The position numbers were made by a program, and so were the translations under genes. A stretch of 41,177 nucleotides of DNA from Marinihelvus sp036351115 (lineage in GTDB: Bacteria; Pseudomonadota; Gammaproteobacteria; Xanthomonadales; SZUA-36): positions 1 to 41,177 of the forward strand of contig JAZBOL010000132.1 of the NCBI GenBank assembly GCA_036351115.1, in the 5' to 3' direction. Within the stretch, counting starts at the first letter, position 1, and each line of letters opens with the position of its first letter. This document shows positions 20,016 through 28,241 of this stretch, one piece after another. Under the pieces are notes generated by a model, which saw nothing but the letters and a program-made list of their open reading frames with translations, was not told the origin of the DNA and searched no databases.

Positions 20016-21338
20016 CTATTTCAACAGAAAGGCCAGGGGGCCATGATTGTAGCCAGGAAAGATCGACGACTGGCCACCGCCCCATCCGGGGTTGTCGAGC
20101 ACGCCGTGGGCAACAGCGATCATGATATCCCGGAAATCCTTGGTGGGCCGGAAGGCGTTACCCGGCGTATCATCGAAGCCCGGGAACGTGCCGCGTATGC
20201 CGGGCCGGATCCTGTTCCTGCTGCCGAGCACCAGCATCGGGTTGGCCAGGCCATGGTCCGTGCCCCGGTTGGCATTCTCCCGCACCTGGCGACCGAACTC
20301 GGTCTGCACGATCACCGCCACGTCGTCCTCGTAGCCGGCGCCGACCATGTCCTTGTAGAACACGGCAAGCGCGTCGGACAGGTCCTCGATCCGGCCGTAG
20401 TAGCCGCCAAAGGTTTCGGCCGACCCCTGGTTGTTGTGCGTGTCCCAGCCGCCGACATCGATGGTGACGACACCGACCCCGAGGTCGGAGCGAATCACGC
20501 TGGCCGCCAGCTCCAGGTCCGCGTGAACCCCGGAGAAGGTTCGATTGTTGCCGTCGCGGTAGGACACGTTGCCGGCCGGCGTGTAGTTGCTCAGGTCGAG
20601 GTCGTTGATCTCCTCGATGGCGAGCATGGCGGTTGAGACGGCGTTGTCCAGGCTGCCGGAACCGTTGTACATCTCCGCGAGCAGCTGCAGGTGCGCCTCC
20701 TCGTAGGTGCCGTTCGGGTTCGGCGAGAAGCCGTTGGCCGAATCCACCGTGGCCACGTCGGGCCAGCCGTTGACGCTCGGAGGCGGATTGCCGCCGGAGA
20801 CCAGCGCGGAAAACAGCGGCTGCGGCGGCGCATCGTCAGCCGTTTCGAGGTAGCGCGTCAGCCAGCCGGTGTTCGACACCTGCTCGCCGGGCGTGCCGAG
20901 GTCTACCTGCTCCTGGGCATCGAAATGGCTCCGGGTGTAGGTGTCCGGGTCGAGGTGGCCGCAGCCGTGAACGATGGCGAGGTTGCCGTCCAGGATCAGG
21001 TCCTGCAGGCCCTGGCAGGCCGGGTGCAGACCGAAATGCTGGTTGCCGGCGACGGTAAGGGTGGTATCCACCCGGGTCGCGTCGCGGTTGTCGTTGTAGG
21101 CTGCCTGGTACATGCCGGTCTGTGTCGGCACCACCATGCTCAGGCCATCGTTGCCGCCGCGCAGAAACACGTACACGAGCGTCTTGCGGCGACCGCCGAT
21201 GGCCTGCGCCATGGCGGTGGTCGCCAGCGGGTGGAAGCCCAGCCCGACGGTGGCCGCGCCGCCGAGCGCCAGGGTCTGGCCGAAGAACCGGCGGCGCGAC
21301 GGGTTGAGGATGATCTTCTTGTCTGATGCGTTGCTCAT
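20016..21338 (-). CDS. Tat-exported DUF1501 protein
   Basis: 440 residues; the ATG at 21338 has GAGGAG 5 nt upstream. The N-terminus has a Tat signal (SRRRFFGQTLALGG, then a hydrophobic stretch to about residue 45), so the folded protein crosses the inner membrane. The mature part is DUF1501, related to the alkaline phosphatase/sulfatase superfamily. KTLVYVFLRGGNDGLSMVVP is the usual first strand and loop, IVHGCGH is central, and VGVVTIDVGGWDTHNNQG and VIVQTEFGRQVRENANRGTDHG carry the conserved D/H/E/R residues that would hold metal. No activity is proven for the family. It lies 10 nt behind the DUF1800 gene and pairs with it, as these two families very often do. Confidence 0.92.
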   Translation of the reverse strand: MSNASDKKIILNPSRRRFFGQTLALGGAATVGLGFHPLATTAMAQAIGGRRKTLVYVFLRGGNDGLSMVVPTQTGMYQAAYNDNRDATRVDTTLTVAGNQHFGLHPACQGLQDLILDGNLAIVHGCGHLDPDTYTRSHFDAQEQVDLGTPGEQVSNTGWLTRYLETADDAPPQPLFSALVSGGNPPPSVNGWPDVATVDSANGFSPNPNGTYEEAHLQLLAEMYNGSGSLDNAVSTAMLAIEEINDLDLSNYTPAGNVSYRDGNNRTFSGVHADLELAASVIRSDLGVGVVTIDVGGWDTHNNQGSAETFGGYYGRIEDLSDALAVFYKDMVGAGYEDDVAVIVQTEFGRQVRENANRGTDHGLANPMLVLGSRNRIRPGIRGTFPGFDDTPGNAFRPTKDFRDIMIAVAHGVLDNPGWGGGQSSIFPGYNHGPLAFLLK

Positions 21339-21348
21339 GGTCGTCTCC

Positions 21349-23364
21349 TCAACGCTGAATGAAGGTCGGTGACCAGAGAATCAGGTCGATCATGCCGATC
21401 GTCCGACGTCGCCAGTAGTAGGGCCACTCGTCCCGGTACAGGTCCTGCGTAATCTTCGAGTCCGCGGGATAGAGATGCGGCCGGCTGTCCGGGTTGGGCA
21501 GGTTGTCGTGGGTCATGAACTGCAGGCAGATCCGACCCAGTTGGGTTGGCGCGTTCTGATAGAGCGTGCCGGGACCGCCCACCCAGCCTCCGTTGGGGCT
21601 GTAGCCCATGACCCAGTTGCACCAGAATTCCGCGATTTCCCGCGGCGACGGCTCGTCGGGCAGGTTTTCCTGCATGATGTCGACCACGCGCATCATGCGG
21701 CGATTGGCATTACCGGCCTCCCGGTCGAGGATCCAGTCGATGTTCTGCCAGGTCTGCACCAGGGACGTCGAACCCTGCCAGAAAGCCCGGTCGTCCGGAT
21801 AGCCGTCCGGCGTGCGCCAGTGAAACAGCTCCTGCTTCGTGTCGTCGAATTCCCAGTGGAAACGGCGGGTGTTGTCCGTGCCGTCGTTCTCGCGGAAAAC
21901 ATGCTGGCCGCCGGCGGCGCGCATGGCGGAGCAGATGTATTCGAAGGGGCGCTTGATCTTTTCGCCCCAGGTATTCCGGAACGCGCTGGACAGCAGGATC
22001 ACGCGCAGGGTGCGCTTGATCTGATCCGGCGACTCACGGTGGGCGAAAAACTCGGCCGCCGCTGCGTCGACCACGCTCTGGGGGGGATTGTCGCTGATCA
22101 GCCGCTGGCAGAGTTTCAGGGCGATGTGCTGGGCTGTGCCCGGGTGATAGGCGGCCACGCGCATGACCAGTTCGCCCTCTGCCTCGGGCGCCATGTTGTC
22201 CGGGATCACGTTGGATGCGGGACTCAGGATGGACTTGGGCTGCTCGTCGTGCTCGCTGAGCTCGACGAAGAATTCACCGCTGTCGCAGCTGCCCGGATCA
22301 CGACTGCCGTTCTGGCTGTAGCGCCAGCCGGTCAGGGCGGCGGCGGCCGTATACACATCGGTATCGAAGTAGTGGGCAGCAATCTGCACACCATTCTCTG
22401 CAAAGCGGCCCATATCGAAGGACTGGATCGCACGATAGGGGTTTTCGGAAAGCAACTCGAACCCGGTGAACGGGCGATCGACCCCGCCGTAGTTGATGGC
22501 GCCGAGCGTGTGCAGCTCGAACAGCTCCCGGGCGTAGTTCTCGTTGATGCCGCCGGCGGAGTTCACGTAGTTGTCGAGGTAGCGGAGCATGACCGGGTGC
22601 TTGCCCGAGTCCACCAGCATATTGGCGAAGTTGCCGAAGGCGTGCTTGCGCATGATGTCCCGGTCCCAGGACGCCCACCCGACCTCGGTGTCGCGGTTGT
22701 TGCGCACGAAGACGTTGAAGTGGTTGTGCCAGAAATCGACGATCAGCTCGAAGAGCTGCTTTTTGCTGTAGATGGCGCGGTTGAAGGCCATGTTGCGCAC
22801 ATCGCGCAGCGGCCTGAGGTAAATGTTCTGGTCGCCGTTGCACTCCCGGTTCTGGAAGGCATTGATGCGCGCCTCGTCCAGGCTCTCGAAACTGCTGGCG
22901 AAGCGGCCGACATGGTTGTCGAAATCGCTGTCGTCGATGCTGTCGGGATCGAGCTGCTGATCGACGTAGTTGCGCAAACGCTCGGTGTCGTTGCTTCCGA
23001 GCGAGCGGAAGTAGGTGATGTCGTCCTTCCCCTGGAGGGCGGGCATGCCCACTTCGAAGGAGGACTGGAAAATGGCGTTCGACCCGGGTTGCAGCACGGA
23101 CGTGTCAACCTGTCGGCGCGCCGGGCCGAATCCCATCTTGTGAAACACGCGCACTTCGAGCGGCGGTGTGAGCGTGTTGACCGCGGCTCCTTGTGTACCG
23201 GACTGGGTACCGGACTGCGCTGCCGCCTGGGTGGCACCGGCGATCGGGCGCTTTTTCGGTGGTGAGGCAGCGGCGACCGCTGCCGCGGTGAACGTCGTCG
23301 AGGTGGCGGCGGTGGCTACCGCCGTGGTGGCGATAAACTTCCGCCGGGTGCTGAACCGATCCAT
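21349..23364 (-). CDS. Tat-exported DUF1800 protein
   Basis: 671 residues from the ATG at 23364, chosen because GGGAGG lies 7 nt upstream and a Tat signal starts right there (MDRFSTRRKFIATTAVATAA); the frame extends further upstream without a ribosome site. After a Gly/Ser/Thr/Gln-rich linker (QSGTQSGTQGA) the DUF1800 domain begins with EVRVFHKMGFGPARRQVD. Later marks are LFELIVDFWHNHFNVF, GGINENYARELFELHTLG and AAALTGWRYSQNGSRD. The family is exported, widespread and of unknown function. It is co-transcribed with the DUF1501 gene 10 nt downstream, so the two products probably act as a pair in the periplasm or outside the cell. Confidence 0.92.
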   Translation of the reverse strand: MDRFSTRRKFIATTAVATAATSTTFTAAAVAAASPPKKRPIAGATQAAAQSGTQSGTQGAAVNTLTPPLEVRVFHKMGFGPARRQVDTSVLQPGSNAIFQSSFEVGMPALQGKDDITYFRSLGSNDTERLRNYVDQQLDPDSIDDSDFDNHVGRFASSFESLDEARINAFQNRECNGDQNIYLRPLRDVRNMAFNRAIYSKKQLFELIVDFWHNHFNVFVRNNRDTEVGWASWDRDIMRKHAFGNFANMLVDSGKHPVMLRYLDNYVNSAGGINENYARELFELHTLGAINYGGVDRPFTGFELLSENPYRAIQSFDMGRFAENGVQIAAHYFDTDVYTAAAALTGWRYSQNGSRDPGSCDSGEFFVELSEHDEQPKSILSPASNVIPDNMAPEAEGELVMRVAAYHPGTAQHIALKLCQRLISDNPPQSVVDAAAAEFFAHRESPDQIKRTLRVILLSSAFRNTWGEKIKRPFEYICSAMRAAGGQHVFRENDGTDNTRRFHWEFDDTKQELFHWRTPDGYPDDRAFWQGSTSLVQTWQNIDWILDREAGNANRRMMRVVDIMQENLPDEPSPREIAEFWCNWVMGYSPNGGWVGGPGTLYQNAPTQLGRICLQFMTHDNLPNPDSRPHLYPADSKITQDLYRDEWPYYWRRRTIGMIDLILWSPTFIQR

Positions 23365-23495
23365 GGTCGACCTCCCTGTAGTTGCCTGGCCCAATCCCCT
23401 GATTCCGGGCGCTGGCCTTTCAGCATCGCACCGCAATGTGACGGATTTTCCGCCGGTATGCAGTGCGTGTTTCCAAATTGTTGTGGACGCAGCGT

Positions 23496-23517
23496 CGCGA
23501 AGCACTCCTGCTTCGCG
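23496..23517. repeat. Perfect 9-bp inverted repeat in a divergent intergenic region
   Basis: CGCGAAGCA (23496-23504) and TGCTTCGCG (23509-23517) pair perfectly around the loop CTCC. It lies in the 286-nt gap between the DUF1800 gene and the divergent dioxygenase. There is no T-run on either side, so it is not a typical terminator; it could be an operator or part of a structured 5' leader. Confidence 0.5.
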
Positions 23518-23638
23518 TGATGTATCGCTTCCATGTCCCTGATTTGAAGGGTATCACAACCTTCCGCAGACACCAATTCGAACTTTCCGGGAAATTTTTA
23601 CGGTGCGCGACGTCCCGCAAAGGCCCCTGTCCGCCCTC

Positions 23639-23644
23639 TATACT
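23639..23644 (+). promoter_or_regulatory. Candidate -10 box just before the dioxygenase start
   Basis: TATACT at 23639-23644 is a 5/6 match to the sigma70 -10 hexamer. Transcription would begin near 23651, which is the A of the proposed start codon, so the mRNA may be leaderless; in keeping, no Shine-Dalgarno site precedes that ATG. The -35 region (CGCAAA at 23616) is poor, so confidence is limited. Confidence 0.35.
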
Positions 23645-23650
23645 GCCGCC

Positions 23651-24409
23651 ATGAGCCAGGAATCGAACGAGAACGGCGGGCGCTGGGTCCCGGACGACGC
23701 CTTTCCGCCCTCCAGGAATGCGCCCTGCTTCTGCGGGAGCGGGGAGCGGTTCAAGCGCTGCTGCGGCCGCGGTGCGCAGGGCATCTCACCCCGTGATTTA
23801 CAGGTACGCGCGGGTTACCTGGATGAGCCTGACCGACGCCGGTTCGCGGAACTGGGCCGGCGCAGTCCGGGTGAACGCCTCAAGGTGGTCGACGTCGCGG
23901 CTTCGACGGCGGAACGCACCATCCGGAAACTCGACGACAGGCGGGTGACCGAGCGCGTGAACCTTGGCGAGGCGGAACCGGAACTGGAAGCGCTCGTGCG
24001 GCGCGCTTACCGCGAAGCCGTCATACCTTCCCTCGGACGGCCCCTCGCCTGGTTCGAACGCCCGCAGATGCTGCGTTACGGTCCCGGAGGCTTCTACCAG
24101 CGCCATGCCGACAGCCACAACTATTCCGTCGAGCACAACGCCTGGCGCAAGGACCTCGACCGGGACGTCAGCCTGCTCATCTACCTCAACGATGATTACG
24201 AGGGCGGCGCCCTGACCTTCACCGCGCTGGACTACGTATTGCAGCCCCGCGGCGGCATGCTCGTGTGGTTTCCGTCAGACCAGCGTTTCCAGCACCAGGC
24301 CGAACCCGTGTCGGCGGGTTGCCGCCTGGCCGTGGTCAGCTGGGCCGCGTTCGAAGACGAACCGCGGGTCTGCGCCTCGCCCCCCGAGGAAGCCATTCCC
24401 TGGGAGTGA
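23651..24409 (+). CDS. SEC-C motif plus prolyl-4-hydroxylase-type 2OG-Fe(II) dioxygenase
   Basis: 252 residues. The N-terminus has a SEC-C zinc motif in NAPCFCGSGERFKRCCG (Cys26, Cys28, Cys37, Cys38). The C-terminal domain (about 110-235) is a P4Hc-type double-stranded beta-helix. QRHADSHNY supplies the H-x-D iron ligands (His152, Asp154), FQHQAEP the distal His215, and GCRLAVVSW the Arg225 that should hold 2-oxoglutarate. VSLLIYLNDDYEGGALTF is the expected strand pair. The reaction would be hydroxylation of a protein or small molecule with O2 and 2-oxoglutarate; the target is unknown. SEC-C motifs bind zinc and often contact ribosome or Sec factors, so a protein target is plausible. The start is taken at the ATG at 23651; a GTG at 23603 is an in-frame alternative. 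It is convergent with the META lipoprotein gene. Confidence 0.88.
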   Translation: MSQESNENGGRWVPDDAFPPSRNAPCFCGSGERFKRCCGRGAQGISPRDLQVRAGYLDEPDRRRFAELGRRSPGERLKVVDVAASTAERTIRKLDDRRVTERVNLGEAEPELEALVRRAYREAVIPSLGRPLAWFERPQMLRYGPGGFYQRHADSHNYSVEHNAWRKDLDRDVSLLIYLNDDYEGGALTFTALDYVLQPRGGMLVWFPSDQRFQHQAEPVSAGCRLAVVSWAAFEDEPRVCASPPEEAIPWE

Positions 24410-24426
24410 CTCGCCGGTCGGGCGCT

Positions 24427-24936
24427 TCAGCCCGGATTTTCCTCCGGCGCCTTTTCCGATGCGCGAATCACCGTTTCACCCGACCCATCGACCAGGTGCA
24501 GCAGGCCCGTGCTCGCGTCGATGCGCCAGCCCGTGACCCGGTCCATGGCCTCGTAAAAACGCCGCTCCTGGTCCATGAGCGCCTCCGGGCAGGCCATCAT
24601 GGTGCCCGCCAGGTTGCCGAAGGTCAGCGCGTCCCCCTCGCGTTCGTAGCCGCCCATGTAGCGGTTGCAGCTCGAATTGCCCGCCACGCGGCCCGGCTCG
24701 GGGAATACCACGGTGGCCGGGGAGCGGTCGATCACACCGCCGCCAGCGATGTCCTCGACCTGCCAGCTCGTGCCGGTCAGGGGGTCGGTGTCCTGGGTCA
24801 TGGGTTCGGTCTCCATCGAGGTCGAGGGTTCGGGCGCCGCCGCTTCGGCCGGTTCCGACGACGGGGCCGGCTCGGAGGGGCCGCAGGCGGTAAGCAGGCC
24901 GGTAAGGCACAGGGCCATGACGGTTTTCAGATTCAT
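24427..24936 (-). CDS. META-domain lipoprotein
   Basis: 169 residues. The lipobox LTAC puts the lipid anchor on Cys18; a Ser/Glu/Pro/Ala-rich linker (20-50) follows. The rest is a META (HslJ-like) domain: LTGTSWQVEDI at its start, then GNSSCNRYMGGY with the conserved Cys/Asn pair, and LTFGNLAGTMMACPEALMDQE, where the second Cys sits in the family's T-x-M-A-C segment. META proteins are small envelope proteins tied in E. coli to novobiocin resistance and in other bacteria to motility or secretion; the molecular role is not settled. AGGAG lies 6 nt before the ATG, inside the 15-nt gap after ilvA. No terminator intervenes, so this is probably the last gene of the branched-chain operon. Confidence 0.88.
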   Translation of the reverse strand: MNLKTVMALCLTGLLTACGPSEPAPSSEPAEAAAPEPSTSMETEPMTQDTDPLTGTSWQVEDIAGGGVIDRSPATVVFPEPGRVAGNSSCNRYMGGYEREGDALTFGNLAGTMMACPEALMDQERRFYEAMDRVTGWRIDASTGLLHLVDGSGETVIRASEKAPEENPG

Positions 24937-24951
24937 CGGTAACTCCTGGTT

Positions 24952-26553
24952 TCAGGTTGACGATCCAGATAACGCGAACGGCGCCGCCTCGGGGTTAACG
25001 GCGTGCGCAGACGCGGGCGCCAGGAATTCCCGGCAGGCCGGGTTGTCGCTTTCGTCCACGTATTCATAGCCCGTTTCCGCCAGGAACCGGGAAAAGGCCT
25101 CGTCGTCCCCGGCGGGCACCAGAAACCCGGCCAGCACCCGGCCCTGGGCAGCGCCGTGATTGCGATAGTGAAACAGGCTGATCGACCAGCGGCCAGCCAG
25201 CACCGTCAGAAATTCCAGCAGGGCGCCGGGGCGCTCCGGAAACTCGAAACGCAGCAGAAGCTCGCGCTGATTCACGGGCAGGCCGCCGCCCACGAGGTGG
25301 CGCAGGTGCAGCTTGGCCACCTCGTTCCCGGTCAGGTCGGTCACGGCGTAGCCGGCGGCTTCGAGGTGTTCCGCGAGCTCGCCCGCGGGCTCGCGCAGCC
25401 GCACTCCGACGAACACCCGTGCCTCCGCCGTGCCGTTGTGACGGTAGTTGAATTCGGTGACCGAGGACTGGCCCAGGATCCTGCAGAACGCCAGGAAGCT
25501 GCCGGCGCGTTCCGGGATGGTCACGGCCAGCAGGGCCTCGGATCCATCACCCAGGGCGCAGCGCTCGACCACGTGACCCAGGCGATCGAAATTGACGTTG
25601 GCCCCGCTCACCACGCTGACCCAACGGGCCCCGGGACGCAGGGCTTCCGGGTGCGCCTTCGCCCAGGCCAGGGCGCCGGCCACGGCCAGGGCGCCGGCGG
25701 GCTCCGGCACGGCCCGGACCTCTTCGAAAACCCGGCGGACGGCCGTGCACACCTCGTCCACGCTGACCGTGATGACCTCGTCCAGCAGCGCCCGGCACAG
25801 GTCGAAGGTGATGTCGCCGACCTTGCGGACGGCCACGCCGTCGGCAAACATGCCGGTGGCGCCGATGTCCACCGGCCGGCCGGCCTCGAGAGCCGCTTTC
25901 ATGCTGGCCGCATCCTCCGGTTCCACGCCGATCACCCGGGTCTCGGGGCAGATGGCCTTGAGCGTGGCCGCCATGCCCGCCGCCATGCCGCCGCCGCCCA
26001 CGCAGACGAAGACCACGTCCGGAGGCTCCGGGAGCTGCTGGGTGATCTCGACGCCAATGGTGCCCTGCCCGGCAATCACGTCTTCGTCGTCGAAGGGGTG
26101 AATGAAATGTGCGCCTGACGCCTCCGCGTCGATCCTGGCGGCCTTGCAGGCGCTGTCGAAGTCATCGCCGGTCTGCACGATGTCCGCTCCCAGGGCCGCC
26201 ACCGCCTGCACCTTGATTTCCGGGGTGGTGCGGGGCATGTAGATGCGGGCGGAAACCCCCAGCTCGCGAGCCGCCAGCGCCACGCCCTGGGCGTGGTTGC
26301 CGGCCGAGGCGGCGACGACCCCCCGCGCCCGGGACGCCTCGTCGAGCTGGTGAATGCAGTTGTAGGCGCCGCGCAGCTTGAAGGAAAAGGTCGGCTGGAG
26401 GTCTTCGCGCTTGAGCAGCAGCTCCACCCCCAGCCTGGCCGACAGCTTCGGCGCCGGGTCCAGGGGCGTCCGGCGGGCCACGTCGTACACCTGGGCGCGC
26501 AGGGCGCGCTGCAAAATCACCTGGGGGAGGTAGTGCTGGGGCAGCCCGTTCAC
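24952..26553 (-). CDS. ilvA: Threonine ammonia-lyase, biosynthetic (threonine deaminase)
   Basis: 533 residues. It turns L-threonine into 2-oxobutanoate and ammonia, the first committed step to isoleucine. The PLP lysine is Lys59 in FSFKLRGAYN, the phosphate-binding glycine loop is CVGGGGMAAGMAA, and SAGNHAQGVALAA is the substrate loop. Two ACT-like regulatory domains follow (about 330-520), each starting with a RAGSFLAF or RPGALLEF segment. The long biosynthetic form with two ACT domains is the one normally inhibited by isoleucine and activated by valine. The start is a GTG with no clear ribosome site, 28 nt after the leuB stop, so translation probably relies on coupling. The gene is last of the pathway genes in this operon. 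Confidence 0.95.
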   Translation of the reverse strand: MNGLPQHYLPQVILQRALRAQVYDVARRTPLDPAPKLSARLGVELLLKREDLQPTFSFKLRGAYNCIHQLDEASRARGVVAASAGNHAQGVALAARELGVSARIYMPRTTPEIKVQAVAALGADIVQTGDDFDSACKAARIDAEASGAHFIHPFDDEDVIAGQGTIGVEITQQLPEPPDVVFVCVGGGGMAAGMAATLKAICPETRVIGVEPEDAASMKAALEAGRPVDIGATGMFADGVAVRKVGDITFDLCRALLDEVITVSVDEVCTAVRRVFEEVRAVPEPAGALAVAGALAWAKAHPEALRPGARWVSVVSGANVNFDRLGHVVERCALGDGSEALLAVTIPERAGSFLAFCRILGQSSVTEFNYRHNGTAEARVFVGVRLREPAGELAEHLEAAGYAVTDLTGNEVAKLHLRHLVGGGLPVNQRELLLRFEFPERPGALLEFLTVLAGRWSISLFHYRNHGAAQGRVLAGFLVPAGDDEAFSRFLAETGYEYVDESDNPACREFLAPASAHAVNPEAAPFALSGSST

Positions 26554-26581
26554 GGGAGCGCTTGCTGGGTGAAGGCAGCCC

Positions 26582-27673
26582 TCAGATGAAGGCCACCTTC
26601 TCCGTGTGAATCTCGCCCAGGCGTGCGATCACCGCGTCGGCAGCCTCGTCCGTGCGCAGGTTTCCGCCGATGTCCAGGGTGCACTCGCCGGAAGAAACCG
26701 CGTTCCAGATCGCGAGCTCGATCTGCCGCGCCTCTTCCCGCAGGCCCAGGCTGTATTCGAACATCATGCCCACGGAGGCGAGCATGCCGAAGGGGTTGGC
26801 GAGGCCGCGCCCGGCGATGTCCGGTGCCGACCCGTGAATCGGTTCGTAGAGCCCGGCCTTGCCTTCGCCGAGGGAAGCCGAGGGCAGCATGCCCATGGAG
26901 CCCACGAGCACGGACGCTTCGTCGGTGAGAATGTCGCCGAACATGTTCTCCGTCACGATGACGTTGAAGCGCGACGGATTGGTGATGATGTGCATGGCGG
27001 CCGAGTCCACCAGCATGGTCTCGTAGGCCACGTCCGGGTAGCTTTTCGCCATGGTCTCTCCCGCCACCTTGCGCCAGAGACGCGACGTGGCCAGCACGTT
27101 CGCCTTGTCGATCATGGTGACGCGGCCATAGCGGTTGCGCGCCATGTCGGCGGCCAGGCGCACGACCCGCTCGATCTCCTCGCGGGTGTAGCGGTACTCG
27201 TCCGAGGCCTCATTCTCCTGCAGGTCCTTGGCGCCGAAATAGCTGCCGCCGGTGAGCTCGCGCACCACCATCATGTCCACGTTTTCGAGCTTTTCGGGCT
27301 TCAGGGGGCTGATGTGGGCCAGGGTCGGGTGCAGGCGGATCGGGCGCAGGTTGGCGAAGAGCTTCAGCTCCTTGCGCAGGTCCAGGAGGCCCTGCTCCGG
27401 GCGCTTCGTGGCGTCCGGGTTGTCCCACTGGGGGCCACCCACGGCGCCGAGGATCACTGCATCCGCCTCCCGGCACTTCGCCAGCGTATCCGCCGGCAGG
27501 GGCTCGCCGGTAGCGTCCAGGGCCGCGCCGCCGATGAGCGCCTCCTCGAGGGTGATGTCCAGCCCGTGGATTTCCGCGACGGCCCTGATGAGCTTGGCAG
27601 CCTGCTCCGTGACCTCGGTGCCGATGCCGTCACCGGGCAGCAGAAGAATTTTGGCGTTCACCTTACCGTTCAT
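26582..27673 (-). CDS. leuB: 3-isopropylmalate dehydrogenase
   Basis: 363 residues from the ATG at 27673, with GAGGAG 6 nt upstream. It oxidises and decarboxylates 3-isopropylmalate with NAD+ to 4-methyl-2-oxopentanoate in leucine synthesis. Seen: the nucleotide-side start ILLLPGDGIGTE (9-20), the catalytic lysine in MIDKANVL (Lys190), the metal aspartates Asp223, Asp247 and Asp251 (MLVDSAAM, FGDILTDEAS), and the NAD-binding loop EPIHGSAPDIAG (277-288). Length and motifs are normal for bacterial LeuB. The start lies inside the last codons of leuD (11-nt overlap), so the two are translationally coupled. Confidence 0.97.
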   Translation of the reverse strand: MNGKVNAKILLLPGDGIGTEVTEQAAKLIRAVAEIHGLDITLEEALIGGAALDATGEPLPADTLAKCREADAVILGAVGGPQWDNPDATKRPEQGLLDLRKELKLFANLRPIRLHPTLAHISPLKPEKLENVDMMVVRELTGGSYFGAKDLQENEASDEYRYTREEIERVVRLAADMARNRYGRVTMIDKANVLATSRLWRKVAGETMAKSYPDVAYETMLVDSAAMHIITNPSRFNVIVTENMFGDILTDEASVLVGSMGMLPSASLGEGKAGLYEPIHGSAPDIAGRGLANPFGMLASVGMMFEYSLGLREEARQIELAIWNAVSSGECTLDIGGNLRTDEAADAVIARLGEIHTEKVAFI

Positions 27674-28241
27674 GGGACTCCTCGTAGCGCGTAATGTTGT
27701 TGTCCTGGGCCAGCAGGTAGTCCAGCCGGTCCATGCCGTTGAGCAGACAGTAACGGGCAAAGCCGTCGATGTCGAAGCCGTGCCGGGCCCCGTCCGGCGC
27801 GGTCACTTCACAGGCCTCCAGGTCCACCGTGAGAGACTCCCCGTCCATGGCCAGCAGCTGCCGGTGCACGGCCTCGTCCAGCACCACGGGCAGCAGCCCG
27901 ACGTTCTGCGAATTACTGCGGAAGATATCCGCGATCTCGCTGGAAATCACCACCCGGAAACCGAAGCCGAGCAGCGCCCGCGGGGCGTGCTCCCGGGAGG
28001 AGCCGCAGCCGAAATTCCGGCCCGCCACGAGGATGGGGCTCGCGGCGGCCCGGGGCTCGTTCAGCACGCAGTCTTCCAGGGGGTTGCCGTCACTGTCGTA
28101 GCGCCAGTCCGCAAAGGCATGGTCACCCATCCCGTCGAAGCTGGTCGCGGTGAGAAAGCGGCCGGGAATGATCTGGTCCGTGTCGATGTTTTCCTGGGGC
28201 AGCACCAGCATGGGGCCGGTCAGGGTCTTGAACGCGTCCAT
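27663..28241 (-). CDS. leuD: 3-isopropylmalate dehydratase small subunit
   Basis: 192 residues. This is the small (swivel) subunit of isopropylmalate isomerase, working with LeuC to move the hydroxyl of 2-isopropylmalate to C3 in leucine synthesis. Marks are ENIDTDQIIPGRFL near the start and GRNFGCGSSREHAP at 74-87, the substrate-recognition loop of the family. The length is slightly short of the ~200 of enterobacterial LeuD. Its ATG shares one base with the leuC stop (TGATG), and its end overlaps leuB by 11 nt. Confidence 0.96.
   Translation of the reverse strand: MDAFKTLTGPMLVLPQENIDTDQIIPGRFLTATSFDGMGDHAFADWRYDSDGNPLEDCVLNEPRAAASPILVAGRNFGCGSSREHAPRALLGFGFRVVISSEIADIFRSNSQNVGLLPVVLDEAVHRQLLAMDGESLTVDLEACEVTAPDGARHGFDIDGFARYCLLNGMDRLDYLLAQDNNITRYEESHER

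Noticed and set aside
20001..20017. AGCCGGA-CAA-TCCGGCT hairpin at the DUF1501 stop codon as a terminator
   Set aside because: It overlaps the stop codon, has no T-run, and a better bidirectional terminator lies at 19938-19961.
23365..23505. Longer DUF1800 protein starting at 23505
   Set aside because: The Tat signal and GGGAGG site place the start at 23364; the extra residues would bury the export signal.
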